Made by a program: the position numbers and the translations under genes
Part shown: in pieces, positions 53,518-64,000 of the stretch
Numbering within the stretch: position 1 is the first letter of the stretch
How the letters are laid out: each line of letters begins with the position of its first letter
Source of the DNA: Diplonema japonicum
Taxonomy: Eukaryota > Euglenozoa > Diplonemea > Diplonemida > Diplonemidae
Length of the DNA: 64,000 nucleotides
NCBI GenBank assembly: GCA_964019335.1
Contig: OZ025720.1
Location: 105,001-169,000, forward strand
Reading direction: 5' to 3'
Notes under the pieces: generated by a model
Told to the model about the DNA's origin: nothing
Seen by the model: the letters and a program-made list of their open reading frames with translations, nothing else
The model's database searches: none

Positions 53518-56063
53518 TTACATGGTAGGCAGTTTCGTGGCTAGAGAATCGACGCGGTGCTGTAGTTTTTCTTTCTTTTTTCTTTTTTTTTTTTTTTTTC
53601 CCTCCCAAAGAAAAATACCTTATAAGCAGATGGGTGCTGCTGGGTGGCAGGCTTAAGGGTGACTTTCATAGATGAATCGTGAATGCGCTTCATTACCTCT
53701 TTCTGAAGAGATTGTTCGAGAATGTCGAATTCAAGGAGGTGGGCGAGTTGCTGTTCTTCGCAGGACGAGAGTGTTGCCAGAATCTTGTCTTTGAGCTGCG
53801 TCGCGCGGTACCTCTCGGCAACGCCGAGAAGGGTGCAGAGGGCGCCGACGCCTTCTTCAGACATTTGAGACCAGATTTCCTTTTCGCACAATGTGCGCAG
53901 GAGAGGGAGTTTTAAAAGGTTTGCCGTCTCCATCACGCCAGCTGCTGTGGCAAGAGACACAATGCACTCCCCTGTGTACAGAAACACAAGTACAGCTTCG
54001 ACGCCTTGAGAGGAGACGTCCCGGAGTGTGACCTTCCGTATGCCGCCTTCGCTTCCAACTTCGATGCCTTCACTACCTTTTCCCTCGTTCACAGCCCGTC
54101 TGAGGACAGCACTCCCTGTTGACAGGACAGCACAGTGCGCCATCATGAAGCGAGCACCCACTGTAGACGTGCCAATGGTCACGTCGCATGCTACAGGCTT
54201 CACCCGCATCCTTGCCATGTCCGCGCATAACATGTTTCCTGCAACGTCCTCTGCGCTGGAGATTCTTTGCGTCAAGGGTTCCTTGCTAGGCGAACTGCCG
54301 CCCACCCTCCGGAGGTCTCTCCCAGGGCTCAACACGCTGTTTACGTGGTCCGCCAGCGCAGGGTACTTGAGATCCATCACAATCTGCGAAAACTCCTCCA
54401 AATGATCATAGTCCGCAAGCCTCCCTGAGTAGACAAACGACAGCAAGGACAAAAGCAAATCAGCGTCCGCGATACACGGCAGGCCTTTCCTTCGCTTATT
54501 ACCATCAAGCACGTATTCCGTACGGCTGCCCGTTGCACTGCCTTTGCACGACTCGAGGGAGGCGTACAGTTCAGGAGCACGCTCAAGGATGATGGAGGAG
54601 TGCGCGTAGCGTGTGCGCCCATTTACAACAAGCTGCATGTTGGCACCCCACTCAAGGGGGCGCTGTTGGGTGCGGCGAAGGAGTCTCTGCATGCTTGCTT
54701 GGATGGAGACGCCCTCGGCAACGATGTCGGACATGACGAGCATCGACAGCAGGTTGTTGGTGCTCTCGGAGGTTGTCACAAGCGATCCTCCGAACAGAAC
54801 AAGAGCACCGTTACGCATCGCACCGCCGCCCATGTGCGCCGTGCCGGCTTGTGTGAGGGCACCGTTCACGTGTATCGTGTTCCACTGATGGTGGTCGATG
54901 GTCGTGAACTGCAGCAATCTCGCAGCGTCCTTCGTCCCGCCGTAGATGAAGAGCAGCGGGCCTGCTTTCGTAGCGAGAGGTGCCATGAAGTGGCCATGAC
55001 GCGGGATGCCAACAATGGACAGCTCTGACCATGTCTGTGTGTCGATATCGTACTTCCACAAGTCATCGTAGACCGTGTTGGTGTCGCTGCCTCCGTGCAC
55101 GTACATCACAGTGCCCACCTTGCAGACTGCGTGCCCCGCACGCTTGGACGGCGGCTGGTTGGCTTCCTTGAGATGCCGCCATTTTTTATGGCGTGTGTCG
55201 AAGGTCCAGAGTTCGTTGGAGTAGCCCATTTTATGCTTCTTGCCCTCCGGTTTGTTGCACCGCCCGCCGAAGAGTAAAAGCCGTTTGTTGTGCGCGATGA
55301 CCGAGCACTCCGCACGCTCGGGAGGCGTACGCTTCTCGCTCTCATCGGGCTTGAGGTGCGTCCATTCTTGTGTGTCGGTGTTGTACTCGTGAACATCTGT
55401 TTTGAGCACACCGTCATGACACCCACCGTAGATGAATAGTGAGTCTGCTAAAGCCACCATGGATGCATTGTATCGTGGAGGTGGGGGTTCGCCTTTGGCT
55501 GCAAAGCATGGGTCCCATGCTGCCGACTCAAGGAGGTACTCGTGCAGGTCATTGCTGGTGTCGTGTTGGCCGTCTTTTCCGCAACGCAGCCCGCCAAACA
55601 CGTAAAGCGACCCGGACAGCGACGCGCAGGAGTGTCCCCACCGTTTCATTGGAATAACACCAGATTTTGGAGTGACGTTGGTGATGGTGACGAGCCCTCT
55701 TGGTTGGGGGTACGGGAATGGGGTTGTCTTATGTGGTGATGTTGTTTCTGGAGTGGGTTTGAGTTTTGGAAGGGCTTCCCTGTGGCTGCTCGACCAAGGG
55801 TCCATGCCACCGCTCCCAACTCCGATAGGGGCGATTTTTCTAGGCAAAGCACGTTTTACTGCGATTATCTGTTCGGATTCCGCATCAGGGTCGGGGTCGC
55901 CTGCGCTGTATGTTGAAAAAACGTTTGAGTCTCGTATCGCGGTTTCAAGCTTTTCTTTTTTTTTCGGCGGTGTCAGCGCGTTGCCCTCTAAATAGGCTTC
56001 CTTCGCTTTTTCTTTTTCCTGCACCTCAAATTCTTCAAGGAGTTGTACAATGTCTTCTTGCAT
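53518..56063 (-). CDS. Kelch and double-BTB protein (LZTR1-like layout)
   Basis: An 828-residue protein with six Kelch repeats (about 115-440; for example WGHSCASLSGSLYVFGGL, RYNASMVALADSLFIYGG, RAGHAVCKVGTVMYVHGG) forming a beta-propeller, then two BTB domains, one around 460-610 with an insert and one from about 650 (CDVTIGTSTVGARFMMAHCA) followed by a BACK-like helical end. Kelch then two BTBs is the order of animal LZTR1, a CUL3 adaptor, so a ubiquitin-ligase substrate receptor is likely by analogy. One intron at 53560-53618 (59 nt) removes a lysine-rich false tail; the spliced frame is 2487 nt and ends HRVDSLATKLPTM. Start at 56063. Confidence 0.92.
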
Positions 56064-56515
56064 CTTTTTTTTTTTTCTTTTTTGCCGCCCCTCGACTTTT
56101 GTTTAAAGGGTGAATAAAGCAAGGGAAAAAAAAAAAAGAAGGGGGGGAAAAAAAACAGGGAGATGGAGAGGGGCAGTGGTGGTGGTAATTCGGGGAAGGG
56201 GATTAGATAGAAAAAAAAAAAAGACTTTATTTTTTTTCTTCTTGGAGAAATGGTGGGGGCGGGGGGGGGGGGGGGGACAGAATATCTTTTTTCTTTTTGA
56301 CACATAAATAAAGAATAAAAAAAGGGAATCACAAAAATGAGCTCGTCCGGGAAAATAATGTCCACAAATAACCTTAAAATCCCTATAAAAGCAAACTTTT
56401 TTCAATTGAAAGAACGGGCGCCCTTTTTGCTCAAATAATCGAAACAAAAAAATATTGGACATTCTAATGCGGCCGAGCTCATATATAGAATGGGGTGTGT
56501 TTTCTTCCCCCTTCT

Positions 56516-56550
<35 letters not shown>

Positions 56551-57238
56551 CAACGACCGACTAACGAAGAAAAAAAAAAAAAAAAGAAAAAGAATAGTAA
56601 ACAACAAAAAAGGAGTCAGGTAGCCCCACCCCTCTTCTTGTTCTTCTTTTCTTTCGACAGAATTTCGCCGAGTTGGTGGAGGAGAGGTTATATAACAATC
56701 CCGGATACACACTCCCATCTCTGATTCCAATCTCTCCCCTCAGCACTTGTTTAACCACACTAAAGAGCATAACAATTCGCTTATTGGTGGTCACAGCATA
56801 ATTAATTTTCCGGGGAGAGCGGGAAAACAAAACAAAAACAAAAAAAAGATCGTTGCTTCTTCATTTTTTTTTTTTTTTGGATACTACCTTTAGAAAAGAG
56901 AAAGAAAATACTCAAATGAAAGAAAAGTGGTTGTTTTGTTTTTTTTTTTCTTTTTCTTTTGGTCCGCCTTAAGAAAGAAAGAAAGAAAGAAGAAGGGACA
57001 AAAAAAAAGAGGGGGGGGAAAGAAAAGGGATATCCTGATTTTAGTGAATAAAGGAAAAACTTCACCCAATAAGAAAGAGAAAAAAAAAAAAAAAAAACTG
57101 TTTTCTCCCGGTGCGCAATCAGCACTGTTTCGGCAGGTGTATCAGCTGCCCGGGTGATGTGTGCTGGCAACATTAATGCACATCCTTCCTTCCCCCCCTT
57201 CTTTCATACTTTCCTCCAATCCTACTTTCAAGGGGACA

Positions 57239-57280
<42 letters not shown>

Positions 57281-57297
57281 ACTAGATTGATTTATGA
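56064..57297. other. Spacer
   Basis: Homopolymers with a balanced island at 56600-56820 lacking any recognised gene, then an A40 run at 57244-57278. Confidence 0.5.
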
Positions 57298-58075
57298 AAA
57301 ATAAAGTGGACTTTATTTCCCGCGGCTGATAATCTGTCCCTCGGAATCTGATTTTCCCTCGCTTCCCTCGTGAAAATCACCACCTCGGGACAGATTATCA
57401 GCCAAGGGAAAGAGTAAAGTCCACTTTAATTCATGAATACGTAATTTTATTTATTTTCTGGTTCCCGATGGCACTCTCAAGCCCCCCCAAAGCCAGGAAG
57501 TCCAGGATTTGACATATTAAGACAGGAGGCTGCTTGCACTGCTCGTCCACGCCTTCAACATGGGCAGTCTTGCAGTTTTGTGCTTATGCTTCATGGTATG
57601 GTTCAGGCGGCTATAAAGGGACCAGAGGCTCGACGGCTTAGCCCTCCTTTGTACAGGGCATCGAACTACGTTATCATGTCAGCCTTTCTGGTGCGGATGC
57701 GGCTGAACTCGATGAACTCCCTGAGGAACCTGGGTGCACCAGCGACGCATGGCCCCTGTTCTCGTCCACCCAAACAGCTCCCTACTTAGAGGGGCTGCGA
57801 GCGATGTTCGTACTGCAGATGCCATCCATGACTGAAAGGCAAACCCCAACAACCAACACCAGGATGCAACAGCAGAATGGTGACAGGCACGTGTAGGATC
57901 CCCTGTCCACGGTGGGCACCAACCGTGGCTCTAATACCGCAAAATTCTTCGGCCTCTTTTCTCTGAAACCCCATTTTCACAAATCTGCTTAAAACATGAG
58001 GAAAAAAATAAAGTACTTTATTTTCCCTAGGGAAATAATGAAAACTTTATTTTCCCGGCTCTAGCCAAAATTCCT
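57298..58075. mobile_element. Palindrome-rich element, probable MITE
   Basis: Bounded roughly by the 57304-57427 hairpin and a second palindrome cluster at 57999-58060 (AAATAAAGTACTTTATTT and TTTCCCTAGGGAAA). CTTTATTT(T)CCC recurs at 57311, 58012 and 58042, in the manner of the motif arrays of the other elements. The interior (57450-57990) has short frames on both strands but no transposase. Ends are not resolved. Confidence 0.5.
57304..57427. repeat. Long imperfect hairpin
   Basis: Arms of about 37-41 nt (left 57304-57340, right 57387-57427) share AAAGTGGACTTTA and GGCTGATAATCTGTCCC with a few gaps. The 46-nt loop region itself has a smaller palindrome (TGATTTTC / GAAAATCA). Strong cruciform or RNA-hairpin potential. 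Confidence 0.85.
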
Positions 58076-58593
58076 TTAGAGGGAATCCAGAAAATAAATA
58101 AATAAAAAAAAAAAAGAAATACGGGGAAAACGTAGCATTGTGTGTGTGGGGGCGGGTCAACTTAAGAAATTACACAGAAGAAAAAAAAAAGGGTACGAAA
58201 GAAAAGAGAAAAAAAGAAAAGAAAGGCCACTCCCCTCTCCTTCATTCTCTATATACTCGTGCCACTACTTTTACAACTCTGTAGGCAAAAGAATATGAGA
58301 AATTAGCGAAAGAAAAAAATAAAAACTGACTCACAAGAGTGAGGGAGGTGGGGGGGGGGGGGGGGGGGGGGGGTATCATAACATAACAAGATAACAGTAA
58401 AAAAGAAATTGCGTGCAAAATAACAAAAAGGTACAAGAAAAAAAAAGAAGAAGAAAAAAGGGTGGGTGGTCGCCTTTTGTCTGGTGTCGAGCTTTGCATA
58501 GCTTCCAGAGAACCCTGCCCCTGTGTGGCTAATTTCTTATGGCAAATTTCTTTTAATTCCCCCCTTTTTTTTCAGCCTTTGGTCGATGCACGC

Positions 58594-58650
<57 letters not shown>

Positions 58651-58804
58651 GAGATTCGCACTCATGTTTTTTTCTTCGTTTCTTCTTCTTTTTTGTTTTT
58701 GTTTCCCCCCCACCGGGCGAAAGCTCTTTTCCAGAGCAGTTTTCTTTTTTGTTTTTTGTTGTTTTTTTTCTTTTTGTTTTGTTTTCCTTTTTCTTCTTAT
58801 CTAG
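58076..58804. other. Spacer
   Basis: Contains a G run of about 22 (58351-58372) and an A run of about 48 (58601-58649). No gene. Confidence 0.6.
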
Positions 58805-61800
58805 CTAAGCTGCTTCGTTTTTGAGACCTGTGTTTTTTTTTTTTTTGTTCTTCTTTTTTTTCTTTTTTTATTTTCCTTTATTTTACTCCTCCCTGCATAC
58901 GACATGGAGTCTCCCCTGTGCCGCGCGGGACCAGACTTACCAGAAAATGAATTTCTGTGAGAGTTCCGGGTTGATTCCTGGGGTTTTTTTTTTTTTTTCC
59001 TGCTACTTCCCCCCCCCCCCCCCCCCCCCCCCCCGTACCGCTTGAGGCATGAATGTAGGGGTGGCGGGGAGCACGGGAAGGTCATCGGAAGCCAGGCTTT
59101 GCCGGTGTGCCATCTTCCTGACAATCTGACCAGCCGAGGACTGCGGAGGGTTTTGTTCAGACACAAGCAGGATTCTCTTAACAGCATCAGACTTCCGTCT
59201 AGACTCCTCAGCCTTGTGGTCCCGCTGCGTCTTGCCTTCCCCTCCAGCCCCTCCCCCCTCATTCAGCGTTTTGGCAACAGTCGCGAAAAAGTTTTCGTCA
59301 GCAGCTTTTTTCATATCGTCCTCTATAACCTCACGCTCCAGTTCAATAAGGTATTTCTCACGCTTTGCCGCCTCTGCTTTGCTTAAAGACCGGGTTTGTT
59401 TCACGATTCTAGCGAGTTCTGTTTGAAGCCACTGAGTGGCGTCGTTGATGTCTTCTCGTTCCATTGCCTCGCCATCCATGAGGACAGTCCGTTCGTTGAT
59501 TTCCTGTTGCTCCAAAGCTACAAGCTGCCCCCACCTCACCTCAGACTGATTCGCGATGGGACGAACAGGCCTATAAGTCTTAGGGACCTTCAACCCTGCC
59601 AAGGTACCTCCGATGACAACATCACCAGTCTGTGCAGTACGGTGCATAGTAAGACGCAGGGTGTACTCCTCATGGAGGATGTTGTACCTCCCCCACAGCT
59701 CGTTTTTATCGAGAAGCTCGTGTTTGAAGATGTTGCTAGCGGCGTACTGGTGCATTATTTTAATCTGCCCGCCGATGCCTTCTAAGAGTAGCGCATTCAT
59801 GCTTTCCCATGTTTCGACGCACCCTCTTGTCATCAACTGGACCTTGTTGAAACAATCAGGTACCTCGCGGAAGAACGCCATGCACTGCTTCGGGTCAACG
59901 GGGGTGGTCAGTGTCTTGCTCAACGACGATAGCAATCGTTGCCACAGGAATTGTCGGTCTTCGACTTCCCATTCTTCCAGGTTGACCCTTTCGGTAGCTT
60001 GGTGTTCCGACACCACTCGTTGTTCCTCTGTTCTGTTATATGACAGCCGTTGTTCCCATTCATCGGACTCCTCTTTTTTAAGAGAAGTGAGCGCTGAGCT
60101 TTGCATTGCGAACAGCGAGAAGAGAATCTCTTGTCTTTTACGGATGTAGAAGCCTTTCCACAGTCTTTGAACGATGATGGTTGAAAGGTGTTTTGTTTCA
60201 TCTGTTGGGTCGACCAGCTTGCTCGATATCAGTTTTATCCTTGCCTTGTTGACTGTCTGTAAGATGTTCGCCCTCGCCGCTTTGTTCATTTTGTGGAAGT
60301 CTCTGAGACACCCTGTGAAGCTGAGGCACACCCCTAACGTTGCGTTCTTGACACCGGTGTCCAGCAACGGTTTGTTCATCCCTTTCGCAGCCTGCAGGGC
60401 TTGGACTGCCCGTAGTGTAGTGCACTTAACACGGACAACCTGCGCACAACGTACCACTGTAACCTCCTTTATATCTGTATCGTGTTTGATGCCAGCCCAT
60501 TCCTTTAAAGCGTCACGCCACGTGTGTAAACCTTGTGCTGGGTTTAAAATTGAATCCGATACGTAGAGAGACACGTCCATGGTTAAGGACAGTGCGACTA
60601 GCTGTATTTGCCTCACGTAGTCTTCACAGTGGGCTTGGCTTGATCGGTAAACCAGTTTGTACAGTTCGCGGAGGAGGTGGGTTTTTAATGTGGATTCATT
60701 GTGTTTTTCCAATGGAATTTCTGCGGTGGTGAGCCATCTGCATTTGTGCCATCTTGCCAGGCCTTGGAATGCCTTGTGTTGCTTGCGCAGTGCGCTGACG
60801 GCTTCTTTGTCGAAGATTATTCGGTTTCCGGGGGTGAGGTGGTTTGCTTCGGTGTGGACGGTTATCTTCTGCTTCAGAAGCCTGTCGCTGATGTACGCGT
60901 TCACGGCGCACGTTGTGATGGTCGATCCGCGGCCCTTCCCAGCCTTGCCCTGCAAGGCCTTCACGAAATAATATGTCAGCAACCCGCCTTCTTGGTTGCT
61001 TGGGTACTGCGCGTCTAATTCTCCCGCTACACTCTCAAACCCTCCGATGAACCCTATGCCAGGCTGGCCTTTGATGGATTGAATCCCTCCGCGGAGTGTC
61101 CATAAATCGCCTACCACAAGGGGCTTTCTTCCAAAGCAGTCGCGGAGTTGCATCAACGATGCTAAAGGGATGATGCCCGAATGTTTTCTGTCGTTCGCGT
61201 AGCTTGCTTCTTGAGTGAACGCGAAGCGTGAGTTGTAACCCGTGTCGAGGAAGGTGAGAACCCCCTCGACACCCCGTGCCATGACGACGACAAGGACGGG
61301 CGGTGTCCGTTCTAGAAGCGCCTCTTCCTTTTCTTCGACGATGTTTGAGGTGTTGCTCTCAACGCGTCTTGCGTTGGCGAGCGCAGTGTCGAGTACGCGA
61401 ATGAAGTTACTCCGTGTGGGGTGCATGAAGGTGTCGTGAGCATTGTCGCTGAGAAGATCCACGGAGTACCTCCCGTCGGTCAGGACTGTCACAAGCTGCT
61501 TTTCATCGATGCGTGAGGTTGGGATGTCCGGCAGTGCGGGGTCGTTGTACTTCCCCACGGAGAGGACCACCGCGTGGAACGGCTGCTGCCGCCTCCCCTT
61601 CACGTACCTCGCCCACCCTTCGTCCTCCAGAAGCGGGTCGGACTCCTTGTTGTACGCCACCAAATCCTTTGCCGCGCTGCCTTCGTCGATGTCGTGCCAC
61701 AGCCTGCGGCTCACTGGCTTCGCAAGGAAATGGTTTCCGTGCCGCGAGAACCCAACGTTTGCCTTTTTGCGCCAATCCTTCGACTTCAAGAACGTCACCG

Positions 61801-63742
61801 GGACTTCGGAAGAGCCCCTCCTCTGCGACATGCGTCTGATGTGCTCCTTTGCCTTCGCTGTCACCCCGTCCTTCTTCACGCCTTGCTGCTTCCCTTCACT
61901 GATGCTCTTCGACCGCGCACGCTGCGCTCCTGGGGCGATCGAGGATCTTCTGCCAACAGGAGACACGATGGACCCCCTGTGGGGGCGTCTCATAGGGGGC
62001 TCCCCAATCGACGCTTTCTTCGGAAGAGGCGAGAAGCTCGCTGTCCGCCCCCTCGGCATCCCAGTCACTGTGGGCGACAGGCACGACGGCTTCTCTTCAT
62101 TGAGGCCCTTCTCTTTCATTCTTTGTGCCTTCTCGCAGTTAAGTTTCAAAATAGGCGGCAACACGTCACCCTCTGGTGAGGTTTCAGGACTCGCGACAAC
62201 GGCTTGGGCGGGTGGTTGCTTCTCCTCAGGCTCCGTTTGTGGGGTAAAGTAACTGGGTTTGTCCTCGGAGTCAATGGCATCAAGGTTAGATGGCGAGAGA
62301 GGCGGCTCAGGCGAAAAGGGCGGCTCAGATGCCGCATGTGGGGAGGGCAGGGTTACTTCTTCCACTCGCTTCTGAGCTTGCTTTGCGACAGTTTCCGATT
62401 CCTTTACATCCTCCACTTGTTCTTTGCTCTGTTTCTCTTCAGAGTGTTCTCCGGTAGGTTCAGCAGGCGTCTCTGGCTCAAGCGGCTCCTGCTCCTGCTC
62501 CAGCTCCAGCTCAAACGTAGTCACAGCCGTCCGCGTTGGTGTCGCTTCTTCAGATAAAGACTTTCTTCGGTTCACAGCCGATACTGCAGCAGCAGCAACG
62601 CTTGCAGTGGAGCTGCCCGTGGAGCCTTGTCGGGACTGCCTGGCGGAGTGGATGGGTGATGCCCCTCCTTCTACAGGAGGCTGTGGGATTTCAGGGACGA
62701 AAGGGATAGTACTGCGGTGGACGAGCTGGTTGCTTTGTATCATTAGAGCGCCTTGCAGGACGGGGTCGATGCTGCCTCGGGAGTTGCGCTCTGAGGATGT
62801 CCTGTCGAGAGACGGACGCGGGGACCTGCGGGGAAACTGGAAGGCTGCCATGCGCGAGGAGGACAGCGAGCTGCGTCGCTCCATGGGGACTGTCGGGCAC
62901 TCGCGAACTGGGGTGGCAGTGGAGGCGCGTTTCTCAGGCAGTTCTGTGAAGACGTCCCTCTCGTCGGGGATGGAGAGCCGCGTGAAGGGTTTAATGAGAC
63001 GCTCCTGCTCCTCCTTCCAGAGTTCCTCTTCGCAGTGCTGCGGATCTTCCCTTTCGGAGGGTATCTTTGCCAACGGGAGCAAAGGCACAGCGGGTGCAGC
63101 TCCAGAAGGGGAAGGCGTCTGCCGAGACGACATCACCGAAAAAGCACGCTCGGTGGCCTTCTCTCGGAGAGACGGACCTGTCTTCCCTGTATCGGAGACG
63201 GGTGAAGGAGAAGCTTTAATGAGTTGCTGCTGCGATGGCTGCGGCTGAGGTGGGGACTGAGGTGGTCTAGGAGATGTAGGCGGGCGTGGGGACAGCTGGG
63301 ACTGCGCATTCTTAAAGGACATCCTTTGCAAGGTTCGTTGTGAGATCTCCTCGGTAGAGGAGTCGGTGCTGCCCCGTCGAATCACCTGTTGTTGGGGCTG
63401 CTGGTGGGCGAGCTGCATAGAAGGGATAGATGGTAGGTTCTGAGAGGTCCGTGGTGTATACTTCCCTCCCATAGCACCTCTAGGGGAGTCAGTGGCTGAA
63501 CTCCGCGACAAAGAGGGGGGTTTAGGAATTGGCTGCACTTGCTTTACTGACGGTGCTTTCGGTGCCTCGCCCACTGGTAGCTGATGCAACTCGCCTCCAC
63601 GCACCACCCACGTCGCATCAGGTTCCGGTACTGGCGCCCCTACATTAAAGTCCCCAGCCAGAGACACAGTGGTGACTCCAGAGAACAACGACCGCTGCTT
63701 TCCTTTTATTGTGCTCTTTCTCTTCCCAGACTCAACCGACAT
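58805..63742 (-). CDS. Large IQ-motif protein with inactive-looking caspase fold
   Basis: A 1587-residue protein from three exons (59039-63742, 58941-58977, 58805-58827; 4764 nt, whole codons). Residues 1-700 are Ser/Pro-rich and disordered. Residues about 720-970 follow peptidase C14 (caspase-like) order: HAVVLSVGKYNDPALPDIPT, then KQLVTVLTDGRYSV, a VVVMARGVEGVLTFL strand, and KPLVVGDLWTLRGG. The usual catalytic His (in GHG) and Cys (in DxC) positions read ARG and DLW, so it is probably not a protease. An IQ motif (VQRLWKGFYIRKRQ, about 1190) predicts calmodulin binding, followed by long helical regions to 1560. The first 3' intron (58978-59038) is mostly a G22 run; the second (58828-58940) ends in an A-tract CACAG. 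An alternative unspliced end gives a lysine-rich tail stopping at 58801. Confidence 0.78.
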
Positions 63743-64000
63743 ATTGGTCTATCTTTATTTTATTTTTTTCTCTCTCGTTTCTTTTTCTCAAGGGGCCGCA
63801 GCCCCTTTTTGGAGTCTTCCCCTTTGCCCTACACCGCACCACCCTCCCCTCCCACTCCTGTGTAGATTTTTATAGGACAGAAAAAAAAAGGGGGGTATGG
63901 TCACTCCTCTATGGCTGCTGCTAGCATCCCAGCAGCACTGTTCTCGATAAAAAGGCGATGTGAAGCCACTCAATGCCTCACTTAAGCGATTAGGTCAAAG
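63743..64000. other. Upstream flank of the IQ/caspase-fold gene
   Basis: C/T-rich leader region, then a short balanced stretch to the window edge with no recognised gene. Confidence 0.4.

Noticed and set aside
48652-56490. Shared GAGCTCATATA word at about 48655 and 56475
   Set aside because: Only two occurrences in AT-rich spacer, at different distances from starts, so not called regulatory.
58990-59034. Poly-Gly C-terminus of the large IQ protein
   Set aside because: The G run lies in a GT-AG intron (58978-59038). Downstream exons give a normal short C-terminus.
61240-61300. Active metacaspase or caspase annotation
   Set aside because: Catalytic His and Cys positions carry other residues, so a protease call is not supported.
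1-64000. Many open frames on the plus strand, some over 200 codons (for example 824-1426, 16422-17471, 28831-29508, 62424-63248)
   Set aside because: They lie antisense to recognised genes with clear domains, and none shows a family motif.
1-64000. tRNA genes
   Set aside because: I scanned for T-arm GTTCRANNC with matching A-box spacing and found no convincing cloverleaf.
1-64000. CRISPR arrays, operons with ribosome binding sites, phage genes
   Set aside because: The window is eukaryotic nuclear DNA; the direct repeats seen are parts of eukaryotic mobile elements.
1-64000. Dinoflagellate spliced leader
   Set aside because: No match to the known dinoflagellate leader was noticed on either strand.

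Overview
The window is nuclear DNA of a unicellular eukaryote. It holds GT-AG introns, a 5S rRNA gene, a cytosolic ribosomal protein (eL33) and eukaryote-type signalling and transport genes. I cannot name the species. Every supported gene, including the 5S gene and the recognisable transposase remnants, reads on the minus strand. Such one-way gene order is typical of Euglenozoa and dinoflagellates. One 15-nt match to my memory of the euglenozoan spliced leader (near 41238) points the same way but is weak. The spacers are packed with A/T (sometimes G/C) homopolymers up to about 40 nt, while coding DNA is GC-balanced. Introns are mostly 37-71 nt, and many end in a long A-tract followed by CAG; read through, they give false lysine runs in conceptual translations. 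I rebuilt 17 introns in six genes plus the two in the cut-off K+ channel. The six complete spliced frames all close to whole codons. Layout, read right to left because the genes are on the minus strand: a caspase-fold protein without the usual catalytic residues and with an IQ motif (58805-63742); a Kelch plus double-BTB protein (53518-56063); two tandem START-domain paralogues (50872-52470 with a membrane N-terminus, 49787-50491 soluble); an EF-hand protein (47981-48547); a membrane class III cyclase homologue with altered active-site residues (44872-47796); a coiled-coil protein (41839-42600); a decayed gene (40071-41061); a PPP phosphatase (37715-39671); a small cyclin (36331-36810); a four-domain voltage-gated Ca2+ channel with a Cys-rich repeat pair in its I-II linker (25759-31614); a PH-like/coiled-coil protein (22389-23645); a carotenoid oxygenase (20207-21790); 5S rRNA (19644-19758); a cation-chloride cotransporter (15768-19016); an LRR protein with a zinc-ribbon-like insert (12165-14054); eL33 (10568-10924); an unknown helical protein (8643-10463); a CAX Ca2+/H+ exchanger (6537-7856); a DYRK kinase (4775-6285); and an SK-type Ca2+-activated K+ channel running off the left edge (1-2487). 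The spacers carry several mobile elements: a decayed piggyBac with TTAA ends and 13-bp TIRs (33301-35090), an unclassified TIR element with a decayed minus-strand coding region (43051-44585), a foldback-like element with inverted arrays of a GGTAACC motif (35498-36293), two copies of one MITE-like family (3768-4350 and 9324-10003, the second inside an intron) and a palindrome-rich element (about 57298-58075). Many genes touch Ca2+ signalling (Ca2+ channel, CAX, SK channel, EF-hand, IQ protein) or phosphorylation and cyclic-nucleotide signalling. Whether that clustering means anything cannot be told from one window.
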